From Clostridia bacterium (lineage in GTDB: Bacteria; Bacillota; Clostridia; Christensenellales; CAG-917): 64,000 nt of DNA. The stretch covers positions 124,001 to 188,000 of the forward strand of contig JAFZVB010000013.1 in assembly GCA_017618055.1 (NCBI GenBank), read 5' to 3'. This document shows, in pieces, positions 1 through 10,081 of the stretch. The notes below the pieces were generated by a model, which was given only the letters and a program-made list of their open reading frames with translations, was not told where the DNA came from and did not search any database. Each line of letters opens with the position of its first letter. The stretch's first letter is position 1. The translations under genes and the position numbers were made by a program.

Positions 1-3000
1 AAGCATTTACATCTACACTGCCATTATATTGTCTTGCGGCAATTGTAAGTGTTGGTTCAACTTCTGCTCTGAAAATAGATACCTTTAATGTGTCTTCATT
101 CTTTGCACAGAATTGAGCCCATTCATCTTCTGTAACATTAATTACGTAATTGGATGATGCTTTAGTTGTTGCGCTTTCGATAAATACGTTAACGTTTTGT
201 GCATCTGCTACATTCTTTACATACTTGAAGTAACTTGTAACACCTTGATATACTACGCTCTTATCATAATTTCCTGCGCCAGGGAATGTTCTTAAGAATT
301 GTGCTGCATGTGCTTCAAATTCTAAACCTATATCTTCAATGTAGTCTCCACTAATTAATACTCCATCTTTTAGTGTTACATCTACATCTACGAAGCTTGT
401 TGTATCGTAGTATTTGTTTACACCAACTGCTCTTGCGAAGCTATCTATTGTTAACTCTCTTCTTGTAATGTAAACTGGCATATCCTTAATTGTTAATGTG
501 AATACACCTGCACCTGGAGTTAATGTAATATCATCATCTTTAATAATAATTTGAGCAGAGTCACCTGAAGTTACATCATAGTTGAATACGATCTTAACTT
601 CTGTAATGTAATCATTGGATACTGCAGCTGCTGGATAAGCACTTTGTTGTACTGCACTAATGTATGTATTTAACATACTTGATGCACCCATTGATACATC
701 TGCTGCTCTCATTGTTGTTGTGCCATCATATTGTTTAGAAATAGTAATATCTGACTTAGAAATGTAAATCTTTACTACAGCCTTAACAATTTGAATATGT
801 TCTGTTGAACCTGGTGTTAATACTGTAATAGAAATTGTTTGGTCTACATAAGGTGTTGTAGCATTGTCTAAATACAATACATAATTTCCTGCGTCTGCAC
901 CTGTGAGTGATAATGCGCTGAATGTAATTGTTCTATTACCAATTTCTGCACTGTCGTAAACTGCTGTAAATAAAACTGCTACATCGTCACTTGAACGAGC
1001 AAGTTTATCTGAATAGTTAACGGATAAATCTCCAGCATTATATACAACTGATGTTGTTCCATCATATCCTTTGCTTACGCCATAGAAGTCTGTTGTTTGT
1101 CCAAGAATTAACTTTCTTGGTTCAATAACAAATCTTGCGTCATAGTATTCGTCTGCAAATTCAATAATATAGTTTGTATTATTTAATACAAATTCTGTTC
1201 CAACTGCGAATCCATAATATGCGGCGACACCATTATATGTTGTATTTCCTTGTGCATCTGATGCCGGGTCAAATCTTGAACCCTTTGCAATTAATGCACC
1301 GGTTGTTGCATTATAAACACCACGAACCAATTCACCAGATTCAATGATATTTGCTATAGATGCTGAATATGTAAATGCTATTCCATTTGTTGCATCTGAA
1401 TCTAAGTAACCATAAGGTCTTGTATTCTTTGTTACACTAGGTGTTACAACCAAAGCCTTTGGATTTACTTTTAAAGCAATTGCTGCAACAGCAACATCAT
1501 AACTTGCATCTGCTTCTCCGGAACCATTCTTAACTACTATGCTTTCAACTTGAGCAAGATAGTTGCCTACTGTTGTTGCATTATTAATTCCTGCTGGAGC
1601 AGTCCATTCAATTGTATATCCATCTGGCAAATCTTCAGTTGTGAAGTGTACATTATCCCAAGCTAATGTTGGTGTTCCAACTTCACCATATGTGAATTCA
1701 AATTCTGCTATTTGTGTAACTTTGATTAATGTATTTGAACCATTGTAAATCTTTACATGATATTCAATACTGCTTGAGCTTAAAGCGATTGTAATATTAT
1801 CTGTATTAACTGGTGCTAATGTACCAAGAGTAATTGTATATCTTTGTACAAGATAATTGCCATCTGTTGTATCTGCAATATATGAAGTTCCCAATTCACC
1901 AGTTACATATTCTGATGTGAAATATTTTGCATCTACTGAACTGAATCCATATCTAATTGTTCCAACTGTATCTAATGATTCTTGACCTGCCTCTGGAATT
2001 GCTGTGATTGTACGTTGTGTAATTGTGAATACAGGTTCATCTGTTAAGTCTATGGATACTGTATAGTTACCACTATCTGCAACAGCGAAATCATTGATGT
2101 TTGTTGTATATGTATAAGTTCCAACATTCTCACCTACAAGACGCTTAATCCATTGTGTTGTTGGGGTGAAGATATAATATTCTCCACTTTCTACATAATT
2201 AACTGCATCTGATACAAATACATCTGAGTATGTAATGCCAATATCTGTGAAGGCTTCTTTAAGGATTCCAAACTTGAAGATTGGATCATCATTTCCGTAA
2301 ACCTTAGTTGCATTGTATAAGATTGCTGTTAACTCATATTTTGTTACTTCAATTTGTGCTGTAACGAATGTTACATTGTAGTTATTTAGAACAAATGGTG
2401 ACTTGAGATATGGAGTATAGAATCCAACAGTAATGTCATTGCTAATTGGGACATCTTGTGCATTGGAATTTCTTAAGCCAATTTCCCATGTGTTCTCGAA
2501 TATATCTAATCCATCTATTGCATAGTTATCAATATCTACACCACATAATCCTGTGATTGTGAAGATATCTTCCCAGTGCATTCCTATTATTCTCTTGTAT
2601 TGTACAGGAGCATTTTCCTTAACTGAAATTACTAAGGATGCTGGGTTAATTGTGAATGGAGATTCAATAACTTGTTCTATAATGTAGTAAATGCTATCTG
2701 TTGAGATAACAACAAAATATGGATCATCACTTGCATTAACTGGTGTGGCATACTCTGCTAATGATGCAGCACGAGTTGCTGGTCCTGTTGGATTGAGTTT
2801 GTCTTCATCCAAGTACCATGTGAATGATAATGCTTGTCTTGCATCATCTGATGTATCACTGATGACATATGGTAAAACAAGTAATGGATTACCTAAATCA
2901 TCTACACCTGCGTAACGTCCATATGGAACATTTAATTCAACATTAAGAACCTTTCTGTACATGACCTCAAATACGATTCCATCGTTATTTGGGTTCTCTG

Positions 3001-6000
3001 TTGTATTTGTATTGTAGAAACTAAATACTGAATCAATATCTGTTGGAATAGAATATGTATAAGTTCCAGAAGAATAGGTCATAATGATTCCATCATTAAG
3101 TACCATTGTAGTTCCACTAGTTGTATTTTCACCTAATACAATTGGAGTTGTTTCTGAACCAACATATTTATTTAATTTATATGGAACAAATCCATCTGTT
3201 AAATCTGAAACTAGTAAAATAGTTTCATTTCTCTTGAATGTTGAGATAATTCTTTCGTCAGCATTTACAATAGAAATAGTGCCAGTATTTACACCAAACT
3301 TCTCTACATCTCCAGTATAATACTTGGAATTGACGTGATATGTTGTTGGGTCTACAAGAATATATTTAACTGAGATTTCACTCATATTACCAGCTTGGTC
3401 TACTGCCCAAATATAAATGACTCTCAAACCAATGCTATCTCTTTGGAATAAATCATAGTTGTTTAATGCATATGCTTCATCTCCAAAGTTACCACCATCT
3501 ATAACTCTCCATCTACTCTCACCAAAGAGCGTATCCATTCTAGATGCATAAGCAGTAAGATTTGTTCTAGTTGCTTGATCGATATTTGTTGTTAATTCTT
3601 CTTCTCTTATGAAGTTAGCAAATGATCCACCAATATATTCAATATTCTTTTGTCCTATATAAACTCTAACAGCCTTTCTGAAAGTATCTGCCATTGCATC
3701 GGAGAAAAATATTTGTGAGTTAATTGTATATCCACTGGTGTACCAATATCTTGTTGTATTTTCACCATAGGATGTCTTTAATCCTAATTGTACATCGAAT
3801 GTAGCTTCATCAGATGGCATATAAGTTAATGAGTCTTGGAAATATGTATAATCCACATCTGAGAAGTCTGGATTCATAGGTTTATTTCTGTCGATCTTAA
3901 TTAAAACGCCTAACTCGTTAGAAGAATTCTTCCAATCTGGATTTGTATATACAACTTCAGCATCGTCATAACTAATACCATTAGCTATTTCAAATGTTGT
4001 TTGATAATCAAAGTTAAGATAAGTCTCTATTCCTTGTATTGTTGGACAGAACAAGAACTTATATTCATAAGTTACTTCACTTAATCCGATAATACTTGCT
4101 TTGAAATAAATCTGATTTTCTACGATTTGATACCAAGTATCATTATCATATGAAAGTACTGCTGTAGGAACATTTGCAATCAATAAATCATCAATTGAAT
4201 AGACATCACAACCCAAGTCTTTCTTTGCAATAGTTGTTGATTTAGAACCAATTACTATTGTGTGTGCTTTATCATCATAATCACTAAATACTATAGTATT
4301 TCCAGAATAACTTACTGTAGATTGTTGAATAACTAATTCTAATTGATTTGTTGCCCATGTACCATTAGTAGCTGGAGTAATTGTATTTGTTAAATCTTCA
4401 AAATCATAGTTCATTGTGATAGTATATTCTGCTTCTTCGTAGTCAACTTTGAAGTAGTACTCAACGACAGATGTTGTAGTGCTATAATTTCCACTTAAGT
4501 CAACTGCATAAATGATTAAATGATAATAACCATTTCCTTGGAAGGCTTGTGGATTTGAAGATGTTACAGTACCGCCAGGATAAACACCATTAGATGTGCA
4601 ACCTCTTGAGAAATCAAATACAAATGAATCAATATAGCCAACATTGAATGGGATCCATGTCTTTAATGTATCTAGGGACTTCTTCGTATATGAACTAAAG
4701 TTGGACCCTGGATTTCTTCCACTCAGTTTCTGCATATCATAATAATACACATAAGGTGAATTTGGATTTACACCTTCATCGTATGAAGCAACAGCATCTA
4801 CGTCTGTATTATCATTTAATTCAAAATTAGGTTTTTCTGTATAAATCCATTCGATATTTAAGAAATCTTTTGTTGTTGCAATTGTTTTTTCTGCTGAAAT
4901 AACATCTGATGGAACATTTGGAGCTACGGCAGCTGTTGTATCAATGCCTCTAACTTCAATGTTTTGTTTAATTGTCATATTACCAAAGTCACTAATTGTA
5001 ACAGTAACATTGGCATTCTTTGAGAAGTAGCATACTACTGTAGCAGTTTGTCTACCTGAATAGTTAGATGCTGTTCTCTTAATATATGCATAACCAACTT
5101 GTTGGTAGCTTGTTTCGTTATATAAAACATAAATTGGTCTAACAGTTGCACTTGCATAAGCTGATAAAGTGGAAGTATTGGTCATTGTTCCTGTTGCACT
5201 TGCATACGAGAATATTGCACCATCACTATCACTCTTTACAGCACCAACTTGTATGCTTCCTATACCAGAAGCTTGTAGTGGATATGTTGCAGCTTGTGGT
5301 GTGCCTGTACCATCAAAATCGAAATAATCTTGTACTGTGAAAGAAACTCTCTTATAAAGTTTTTCACTATTCCATGTAAAGATTTCGGTCTTTGTATAAG
5401 AATATAATTTTATTTTTGATCCAACTTGGCAAACGTCTGAAGCCTTAGAGAGAAGTCGGTTTACTTGTGAGCCTGTTTGTGTTGTTGTATCATACCATAC
5501 TGGCCAGCCATAGGAATTTGATGTATCCCCTGCTGCAACTCTATATGGTTGAACTTTTAAGTTATCTGTTGAAGTATCAATGTTGGTGACTTGAGGTGCT
5601 GCGCCATCATCAATGTATGTACTTGCTGCATCTGTAGTAGATGTAACTCTTGTGAACTTGAGAGAAACTGTTATTCCGGATATTCTAGCATATCCATCTT
5701 TCATATCACCGGTCCATGTATTGTCGGTTCTACAATAAATACCAAAGTAAATATAGTTTTGAGGTGTTGCTGTTGCAGATGATTTAATAGTAAGGTTTGC
5801 ACCTGATACATTACCAGATGAACCCATTCCACTTCCGCTATCGCCACAGCTATAGTCATTTGCCTTCTTTCCGGTTGCACTACATCCATATGTGTATCCA
5901 GTTGTATCTCCAGTTGAAGCGAAACTAAATGAAACAGTTGCAACAACCGATGAGATAAGTGAGCTGGTGGTCAACTTTTTGAAAATTGGATTATCATTCA

Positions 6001-6475
6001 AGTTTAAATTTACAACACTCCATCCATATTCATATCTGTTATTACTTACAGCATCATAGTATACCTGGAATTGTCCATCACTTGCAGTAAATGAAGGAGA
6101 TGGCGCATCTGGATTACCAACAGCTTTATAACTATAACTAATGTTGGATTGTGCAGCGAAACTTGTATTATTCGTTGTAATATTGCCAGAATTGAATGTA
6201 GTTGTTCCAGAAGATCCTGGATATCCCATTGATGCAGCTGTAATATTTGCCATATTATCTGTAGCAAATGAAACAACTGTACCTGCGCTTGTTTCTACAG
6301 CATCTGATGTACCTGCATAGGAAATATTATCTGATGTATCTTCAAAGATTCCATCAAGTGTGCCACAAATTAGGATGGCACCAAATAATCCTATGAGAGC
6401 ACAAATAACAATTGCCCATCTAAGAATAGAAAGGTTTCTTGTTAGAGCTTCTTTCTTTGATAATTTTTCTCTCAT
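1..6475 (-). CDS. Giant repetitive surface protein (3' end cut by window edge)
   Basis: An open frame of at least 2158 codons runs off the left edge with no stop, so the C-terminus and any anchor are unseen. The N-terminus has a short basic stretch (MREKLSKKE) and one hydrophobic helix at about residues 19-42, probably an uncleaved signal or anchor. Residues up to about 1250 are Thr/Ser/Asn-rich with Ig-like edges such as AVDLSGNYS and AVDQAGNMS. The rest looks like MBG/YDG-type modules: a YGX-type motif VYGNDDP near 1386, then GYDGTTS near 1800, QYDGTTT near 1912, KYYDTTS near 2020 and RQYNGSV near 2146, a period of about 110-125 residues. The start at 6475 is chosen because an AGGTG motif precedes it; an in-frame ATG 15 bases upstream would destroy that site. 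It is probably an exported adhesin or matrix protein. Its ligand cannot be read from the sequence. Confidence 0.8.
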   Translation of the reverse strand, partial: MREKLSKKEALTRNLSILRWAIVICALIGLFGAILICGTLDGIFEDTSDNISYAGTSDAVETSAGTVVSFATDNMANITAASMGYPGSSGTTTFNSGNITTNNTSFAAQSNISYSYKAVGNPDAPSPSFTASDGQFQVYYDAVSNNRYEYGWSVVNLNLNDNPIFKKLTTSSLISSVVATVSFSFASTGDTTGYTYGCSATGKKANDYSCGDSGSGMGSSGNVSGANLTIKSSATATPQNYIYFGIYCRTDNTWTGDMKDGYARISGITVSLKFTRVTSTTDAASTYIDDGAAPQVTNIDTSTDNLKVQPYRVAAGDTSNSYGWPVWYDTTTQTGSQVNRLLSKASDVCQVGSKIKLYSYTKTEIFTWNSEKLYKRVSFTVQDYFDFDGTGTPQAATYPLQASGIGSIQVGAVKSDSDGAIFSYASATGTMTNTSTLSAYASATVRPIYVLYNETSYQQVGYAYIKRTASNYSGRQTATVVCYFSKNANVTVTISDFGNMTIKQNIEVRGIDTTAAVAPNVPSDVISAEKTIATTKDFLNIEWIYTEKPNFELNDNTDVDAVASYDEGVNPNSPYVYYYDMQKLSGRNPGSNFSSYTKKSLDTLKTWIPFNVGYIDSFVFDFSRGCTSNGVYPGGTVTSSNPQAFQGNGYYHLIIYAVDLSGNYSTTTSVVEYYFKVDYEEAEYTITMNYDFEDLTNTITPATNGTWATNQLELVIQQSTVSYSGNTIVFSDYDDKAHTIVIGSKSTTIAKKDLGCDVYSIDDLLIANVPTAVLSYDNDTWYQIVENQIYFKASIIGLSEVTYEYKFLFCPTIQGIETYLNFDYQTTFEIANGISYDDAEVVYTNPDWKNSSNELGVLIKIDRNKPMNPDFSDVDYTYFQDSLTYMPSDEATFDVQLGLKTSYGENTTRYWYTSGYTINSQIFFSDAMADTFRKAVRVYIGQKNIEYIGGSFANFIREEELTTNIDQATRTNLTAYASRMDTLFGESRWRVIDGGNFGDEAYALNNYDLFQRDSIGLRVIYIWAVDQAGNMSEISVKYILVDPTTYHVNSKYYTGDVEKFGVNTGTISIVNADERIISTFKRNETILLVSDLTDGFVPYKLNKYVGSETTPIVLGENTTSGTTMVLNDGIIMTYSSGTYTYSIPTDIDSVFSFYNTNTTENPNNDGIVFEVMYRKVLNVELNVPYGRYAGVDDLGNPLLVLPYVISDTSDDARQALSFTWYLDEDKLNPTGPATRAASLAEYATPVNASDDPYFVVISTDSIYYIIEQVIESPFTINPASLVISVKENAPVQYKRIIGMHWEDIFTITGLCGVDIDNYAIDGLDIFENTWEIGLRNSNAQDVPISNDITVGFYTPYLKSPFVLNNYNVTFVTAQIEVTKYELTAILYNATKVYGNDDPIFKFGILKEAFTDIGITYSDVFVSDAVNYVESGEYYIFTPTTQWIKRLVGENVGTYTYTTNINDFAVADSGNYTVSIDLTDEPVFTITQRTITAIPEAGQESLDTVGTIRYGFSSVDAKYFTSEYVTGELGTSYIADTTDGNYLVQRYTITLGTLAPVNTDNITIALSSSSIEYHVKIYNGSNTLIKVTQIAEFEFTYGEVGTPTLAWDNVHFTTEDLPDGYTIEWTAPAGINNATTVGNYLAQVESIVVKNGSGEADASYDVAVAAIALKVNPKALVVTPSVTKNTRPYGYLDSDATNGIAFTYSASIANIIESGELVRGVYNATTGALIAKGSRFDPASDAQGNTTYNGVAAYYGFAVGTEFVLNNTNYIIEFADEYYDARFVIEPRKLILGQTTDFYGVSKGYDGTTSVVYNAGDLSVNYSDKLARSSDDVAVLFTAVYDSAEIGNRTITFSALSLTGADAGNYVLYLDNATTPYVDQTISITVLTPGSTEHIQIVKAVVKIYISKSDITISKQYDGTTTMRAADVSMGASSMLNTYISAVQQSAYPAAAVSNDYITEVKIVFNYDVTSGDSAQIIIKDDDITLTPGAGVFTLTIKDMPVYITRRELTIDSFARAVGVNKYYDTTSFVDVDVTLKDGVLISGDYIEDIGLEFEAHAAQFLRTFPGAGNYDKSVVYQGVTSYFKYVKNVADAQNVNVFIESATTKASSNYVINVTEDEWAQFCAKNEDTLKVSIFRAEVEPTLTIAARQYNGSVDVNA

Positions 6476-6542
6476 AATTTTGCACCTCATTTTACTTGCA
6501 TATACACACGTAAGCGCATACGCAATAAAGATAGTTATAATA

Positions 6543-6571
6543 ATTTTAGATAATTATTAGAATAGTGTCAA
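6543..6571 (-). promoter_or_regulatory. Sigma-A promoter of the giant surface protein gene
   Basis: On the minus strand TTGACA (6566-6571) is followed after 17 bp by TAAAAT (6543-6548). It lies about 70 bp before the start codon and after the terminator of the upstream gene. Confidence 0.6.
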
Positions 6572-6613
6572 CAATGAATTATTTTATAAAACTCTTCTTA
6601 TTCCCTAAAAATT

Positions 6614-6646
6614 AAAAAACAGGCATTCTAAACACCTGCTTTTTAA
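6614..6646 (-). terminator. Rho-independent terminator after the acyl-CoA synthetase gene
   Basis: A hairpin with 8 paired bases (CAGG/CCTG core plus wobbles) at 6620-6638 is followed on the minus strand by six T. It is flanked by A and T runs on both sides, so it could act in both directions. It separates the synthetase operon from the surface protein gene. Confidence 0.75.
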
Positions 6647-6664
6647 AAAATATTTTTTAATTTT

Positions 6665-8314
6665 TTAACTTTTCTTTCTTAATTCCGTTCTCTTTATCTT
6701 TCCAGATATGGTTTTTGGCAATTCATCCACTATATCAATTATCCTTGGATACTTGTATGGAGCCGTTTCTCTCTTAACGAAATCTTGAATATCTTTCTTG
6801 AGTTCTTCACTCTCTGTGTAACCTTTTGTTAAAACTATAGTAGCTTTAACAACTTGTCCTCTAACCGGATCTGGCACGCCTGTTACAGCGCACTCTAAAA
6901 CTGCTGGATGTTCCATTAAAACATTCTCAATTTCAAATGGTCCGATTCTATATCCACTGGACTTAATTATGTCATCTGTTCTTCCAACATACCAGTAATA
7001 TCCATCTTCATCTACCCAAACCATATCTCCTGTATGATAGTATCCATCATGCATTGCTTCTTTGGTTTGAACTTCATCTCTATAATACTCTTTAAAGAGT
7101 CCTAAAGGTCTCTTCTTGGAAATGTCTATACAAACCTCACCTTCTTCACCAATTGAAGATATTATGTTACCATCACTATCTAAAAGCTTGATATCATATT
7201 GTGGGTTTGGTTTACCCATTGAGCCTGGTTTTGGAACCATACCTGTAAAGTTGGCAACTGTTAACGTTGTTTCTGTTTGTCCAAATCCTTCCATAATAGA
7301 AAGCCCTGTTGCTTCTTTCATTCTATAGAAAACTTCTGGGTTTAATGCTTCTCCAGCTGTTGTAATGTATTTTAAGGAAGATAAATCGTATTTGGATAAA
7401 TCTTCTTTAATCATGAAACGATATATTGTTGGTGGAGCACAGAATGTTGTTATCTTGTACTTTCCAAACTTGGATAATAATTTTGTTTGGTCAAATTTAG
7501 CAAAGTCATAAACAAATACACAAGCGCCACAAATCCATTGTCCATATAATTTACCCCAAACTGCCTTACCCCAACCAGTTTCTGCAACTGTGAAGTGTAT
7601 TCCGTTTGGATCTACATTATGCCAACTGTGAGCTGTTGTAAAGTGTGCTAAGGAGTATGTATGCATATGTGCTGCAATCTTAGGATATGCAGTTGTGCCA
7701 GATGTGAAATACATTAACATTATTTCATCTGCTTTTGTATCTTCTGGATTGTCTGCACGAGTATATACATCCGGGAATTTCACATATTCTTTGCTAAAGC
7801 AACTCCATCCTTCCCTTTCTCCATTTGTAATTACACGAATATTAACTCCGCACTTATCTGCTGCAGACTCGGCTTCACCAATTACATTACCGGTTGCAGT
7901 ACAAATAATTGCAGAAACACCTGCAGAATTGAATCTATAAATAAAGTCATGCTCTTTTAATTGGTCTGTGGCTGGTATGACTATTGCACCTATCTTACAA
8001 AGTGCCATCATAACAAACCACCATTCATAGTGACGGCGAAGTACTACTAATACTTTGTCTCCTTTCTTAATTCCTATTGACCTAAGATAGTGTGCTGTCT
8101 TTGAAGATTCCTTCATAATATCTGCAAATGTAAAAACTTTCTCTTCTTCTTCATTTGAGACCCAAATCATTGCTTTTCTATCTGGTTCGTTTTGTCCGTA
8201 CCAATCTACTACGTCAAATGCAAAGTTATAATTGTCAGGGTAATGGAAATCTATCTTTTCCAAAGTTCCCTTTTCATTAACTTGCTCTGTTATAAATTTT
8301 TCGTATAATTCCAT
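6665..8314 (-). CDS. AMP-forming acyl-CoA synthetase (medium-chain/acetyl type)
   Basis: The 549-residue protein belongs to the adenylate-forming (ANL) superfamily, which activates a carboxylic acid with ATP to an acyl-adenylate and then transfers it to CoA. Visible motifs are the phosphate loop (TSGTTAYPK), the YHTGD motif, the hinge region GRTDDIIKSSGYRIGP, and the C-terminal catalytic lysine in SGKIKR. The layout resembles the ACSM/medium-chain group, but the exact acid cannot be told. It starts 3 bp after the stop of the lipase-like lipoprotein gene, so the two are cotranscribed. A plausible joint role is uptake of fatty acids released outside the cell, but that is inference. A strong terminator follows. 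Confidence 0.9.
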   Translation of the reverse strand: MELYEKFITEQVNEKGTLEKIDFHYPDNYNFAFDVVDWYGQNEPDRKAMIWVSNEEEEKVFTFADIMKESSKTAHYLRSIGIKKGDKVLVVLRRHYEWWFVMMALCKIGAIVIPATDQLKEHDFIYRFNSAGVSAIICTATGNVIGEAESAADKCGVNIRVITNGEREGWSCFSKEYVKFPDVYTRADNPEDTKADEIMLMYFTSGTTAYPKIAAHMHTYSLAHFTTAHSWHNVDPNGIHFTVAETGWGKAVWGKLYGQWICGACVFVYDFAKFDQTKLLSKFGKYKITTFCAPPTIYRFMIKEDLSKYDLSSLKYITTAGEALNPEVFYRMKEATGLSIMEGFGQTETTLTVANFTGMVPKPGSMGKPNPQYDIKLLDSDGNIISSIGEEGEVCIDISKKRPLGLFKEYYRDEVQTKEAMHDGYYHTGDMVWVDEDGYYWYVGRTDDIIKSSGYRIGPFEIENVLMEHPAVLECAVTGVPDPVRGQVVKATIVLTKGYTESEELKKDIQDFVKRETAPYKYPRIIDIVDELPKTISGKIKRTELRKKS

Positions 8315-8317
8315 CTT

Positions 8318-9919
8318 CTAGCCTCTTCTAAATGTTTTTGCTATTCTTGTCATTACATAGTGATCATCATCACAACGTATTGTTTCGTCTAATGCTATAC
8401 TGTCTACAGGTTTTCCATCGTCCATTACTACTTGTCCATTTTCATCATATTCATAATGTGTTTGGAAGAAGATATATCCTCTTAAACTCTTTATTTCTGC
8501 ATCGGACATCTTAACTGTAGGAACTGTGTATGTCTTTCCATCCATAGTTGCTGTTGGTGAATCATAGAAGATACTTGCTAGAGCATATTCTCTCATACCA
8601 TTATGACAAACTGTTCCTGCCATTGGAGATTCGCCCAATGTTGCTGGATAATATGCCTTTGCAACTACAAATGGGGCAACTGCGAGTATTCTGTTAATAC
8701 AGGTTGAGAAGTCTGAAATTTCTGTTGAAATCTCTCCGCTTGGTTCTGTGAAGCAATTGTCTTCATCACTCCAAAGTGCGAATGCAAACATACATGGAAC
8801 TGCGAAACCATCATTACATACTAAGTATGTAGCTATGTCATACTTATAAGATAAGATTTCTAATGCTGTTGCATATGCATCACAAGCAGAGTTATTTATA
8901 GCATGTTTTTGTGTCCAAGAAATAACAGGATCTCCTGCACCTACATATGGGTCCATCTGGATAAGTCTGCATGGTAATAAGTTCTTGCTTATTTGTCCTG
9001 CATCTGCAACTTGTGTGAGCAAGAAGTTGCTTGCTACGTTTACAACACCACCCATTGAGTGAGCTGCACTCCAAATTTGTTTCTTTGCATTTGCATAGTC
9101 TGGATATATCTCGCAAATCTTGTTCATTGCTCTTATGTATTCTGCTACATAATATTCTGCAATACTAAATTGTCCTGTTAATCCATCTGATATCTCTACG
9201 TATTGATCGCCTTGTTTTATAACTGCCTTGCAATTTACGTTAGACCAAATGAGGTTTGTAACAACACTAACTGCTGCCATACCGAATCCGTCATCACTTA
9301 AACTATCTGCAAAGTTCTCATAATGAAAATAGAATACATTGTATCCGTTGTCTGTATAATATTTGGAAAGGTCTATTCTTCCAGCATAATCTCCAACTGC
9401 TTGAGCAAAATATGGAGATGGGTTTTCATCAATTCCTGCTGCTATTTCTGCTGGTCTACATTCTGAAGACATCATAGCATGAATGTATCTTCCCTCTGCA
9501 ATTTGAATACCGTGCGTTAAAATGAGAATTGGTTTTGAAGGATCAAAATTATTTCTTAATGCTGTTTCGTCATCTGCATCCACTTCTTTTGTATCTGTCC
9601 AGTCATTGTTGGATTTGTCTGTTGGATTGTCTCCGTGTCCAACAACAAGTTTAAGACCTAAGTGAGCTAATTGAGGATAACTAGAATTTACATCACAAGT
9701 TTCAGCATAATCTCTATATGTAGATGCCATCATTGTATCTTGGATTGCAGTCCATCTTTCTGCTGGCATATCTGATACATAATCATTGAATGTATATGCT
9801 TTGTTTTCTTCTGGTGTATTGTTGTTATTCTTCTTATTGCATGCAACAAGTGTAATAACTGCACTCAATATGAGTACAAAACAAAGTAAAAATGCTACTA
9901 GTCTTTTTGTCCTTATCAT
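8318..9919 (-). CDS. Secreted lipoprotein with alpha/beta-hydrolase (lipase-like) fold
   Basis: The 533-residue protein has a lipoprotein signal peptide with lipobox LVAC, cleaved before the Cys, then an Asn-rich spacer. A strand and oxyanion-type motif (ILTHGIQ) and a nucleophile elbow AHSMGG, close to the G-x-S-x-G consensus with Ala at the first Gly, point to an alpha/beta hydrolase. The substrate is unknown; lipase or esterase is likely. The start at 9919 is chosen because GGAGAG lies 6 bp upstream; an in-frame ATG 21 bases earlier lacks such a site. It is the first gene of a two-gene operon with the acyl-CoA synthetase. Confidence 0.75.
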   Translation of the reverse strand: MIRTKRLVAFLLCFVLILSAVITLVACNKKNNNNTPEENKAYTFNDYVSDMPAERWTAIQDTMMASTYRDYAETCDVNSSYPQLAHLGLKLVVGHGDNPTDKSNNDWTDTKEVDADDETALRNNFDPSKPILILTHGIQIAEGRYIHAMMSSECRPAEIAAGIDENPSPYFAQAVGDYAGRIDLSKYYTDNGYNVFYFHYENFADSLSDDGFGMAAVSVVTNLIWSNVNCKAVIKQGDQYVEISDGLTGQFSIAEYYVAEYIRAMNKICEIYPDYANAKKQIWSAAHSMGGVVNVASNFLLTQVADAGQISKNLLPCRLIQMDPYVGAGDPVISWTQKHAINNSACDAYATALEILSYKYDIATYLVCNDGFAVPCMFAFALWSDEDNCFTEPSGEISTEISDFSTCINRILAVAPFVVAKAYYPATLGESPMAGTVCHNGMREYALASIFYDSPTATMDGKTYTVPTVKMSDAEIKSLRGYIFFQTHYEYDENGQVVMDDGKPVDSIALDETIRCDDDHYVMTRIAKTFRRG

Positions 9920-9959
9920 AATATCTCTCCGCACGTACATATTATAAATACTTTTTAAA

Positions 9960-10022
9960 ACAATAAATCATAAATTAAGATATGTCAATAAATATTGACG
10001 TTTTATTGAAATAACCTAATAT
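9960..10022. promoter_or_regulatory. Divergent back-to-back promoters sharing an inverted repeat
   Basis: For the minus-strand lipoprotein gene, TTGACA (9983-9988) is followed after 17 bp by TATTGT (9960-9965). For the plus-strand M20 gene, TTGACG (9995-10000) is followed after 16 bp by TAATAT (10017-10022). The two -35 boxes form the perfect inverted repeat GTCAATA-AA-TATTGAC at 9984-9999. The two promoters should compete for polymerase or share a regulator; the repeat may simply be a by-product of the paired -35 boxes. Confidence 0.5.
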
Positions 10023-10081
10023 TGAAAAAACTGCTTCTTTAATATAAACTAAAAACGAAATAACTACTTAGGAGACCAATT

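Noticed and set aside
5701..6276. Short open frames inside the giant surface protein region on the same strand
   Set aside because: They lie in other frames of one continuous reading frame that starts at 6475, and their products are low-complexity His/Leu/Gln-rich translations of a Thr/Ser-rich gene.
9984..9999. Inverted repeat GTCAATA-AA-TATTGAC as an operator
   Set aside because: It can be fully explained by two back-to-back TTGAC -35 boxes, so I did not score it as a separate finding.
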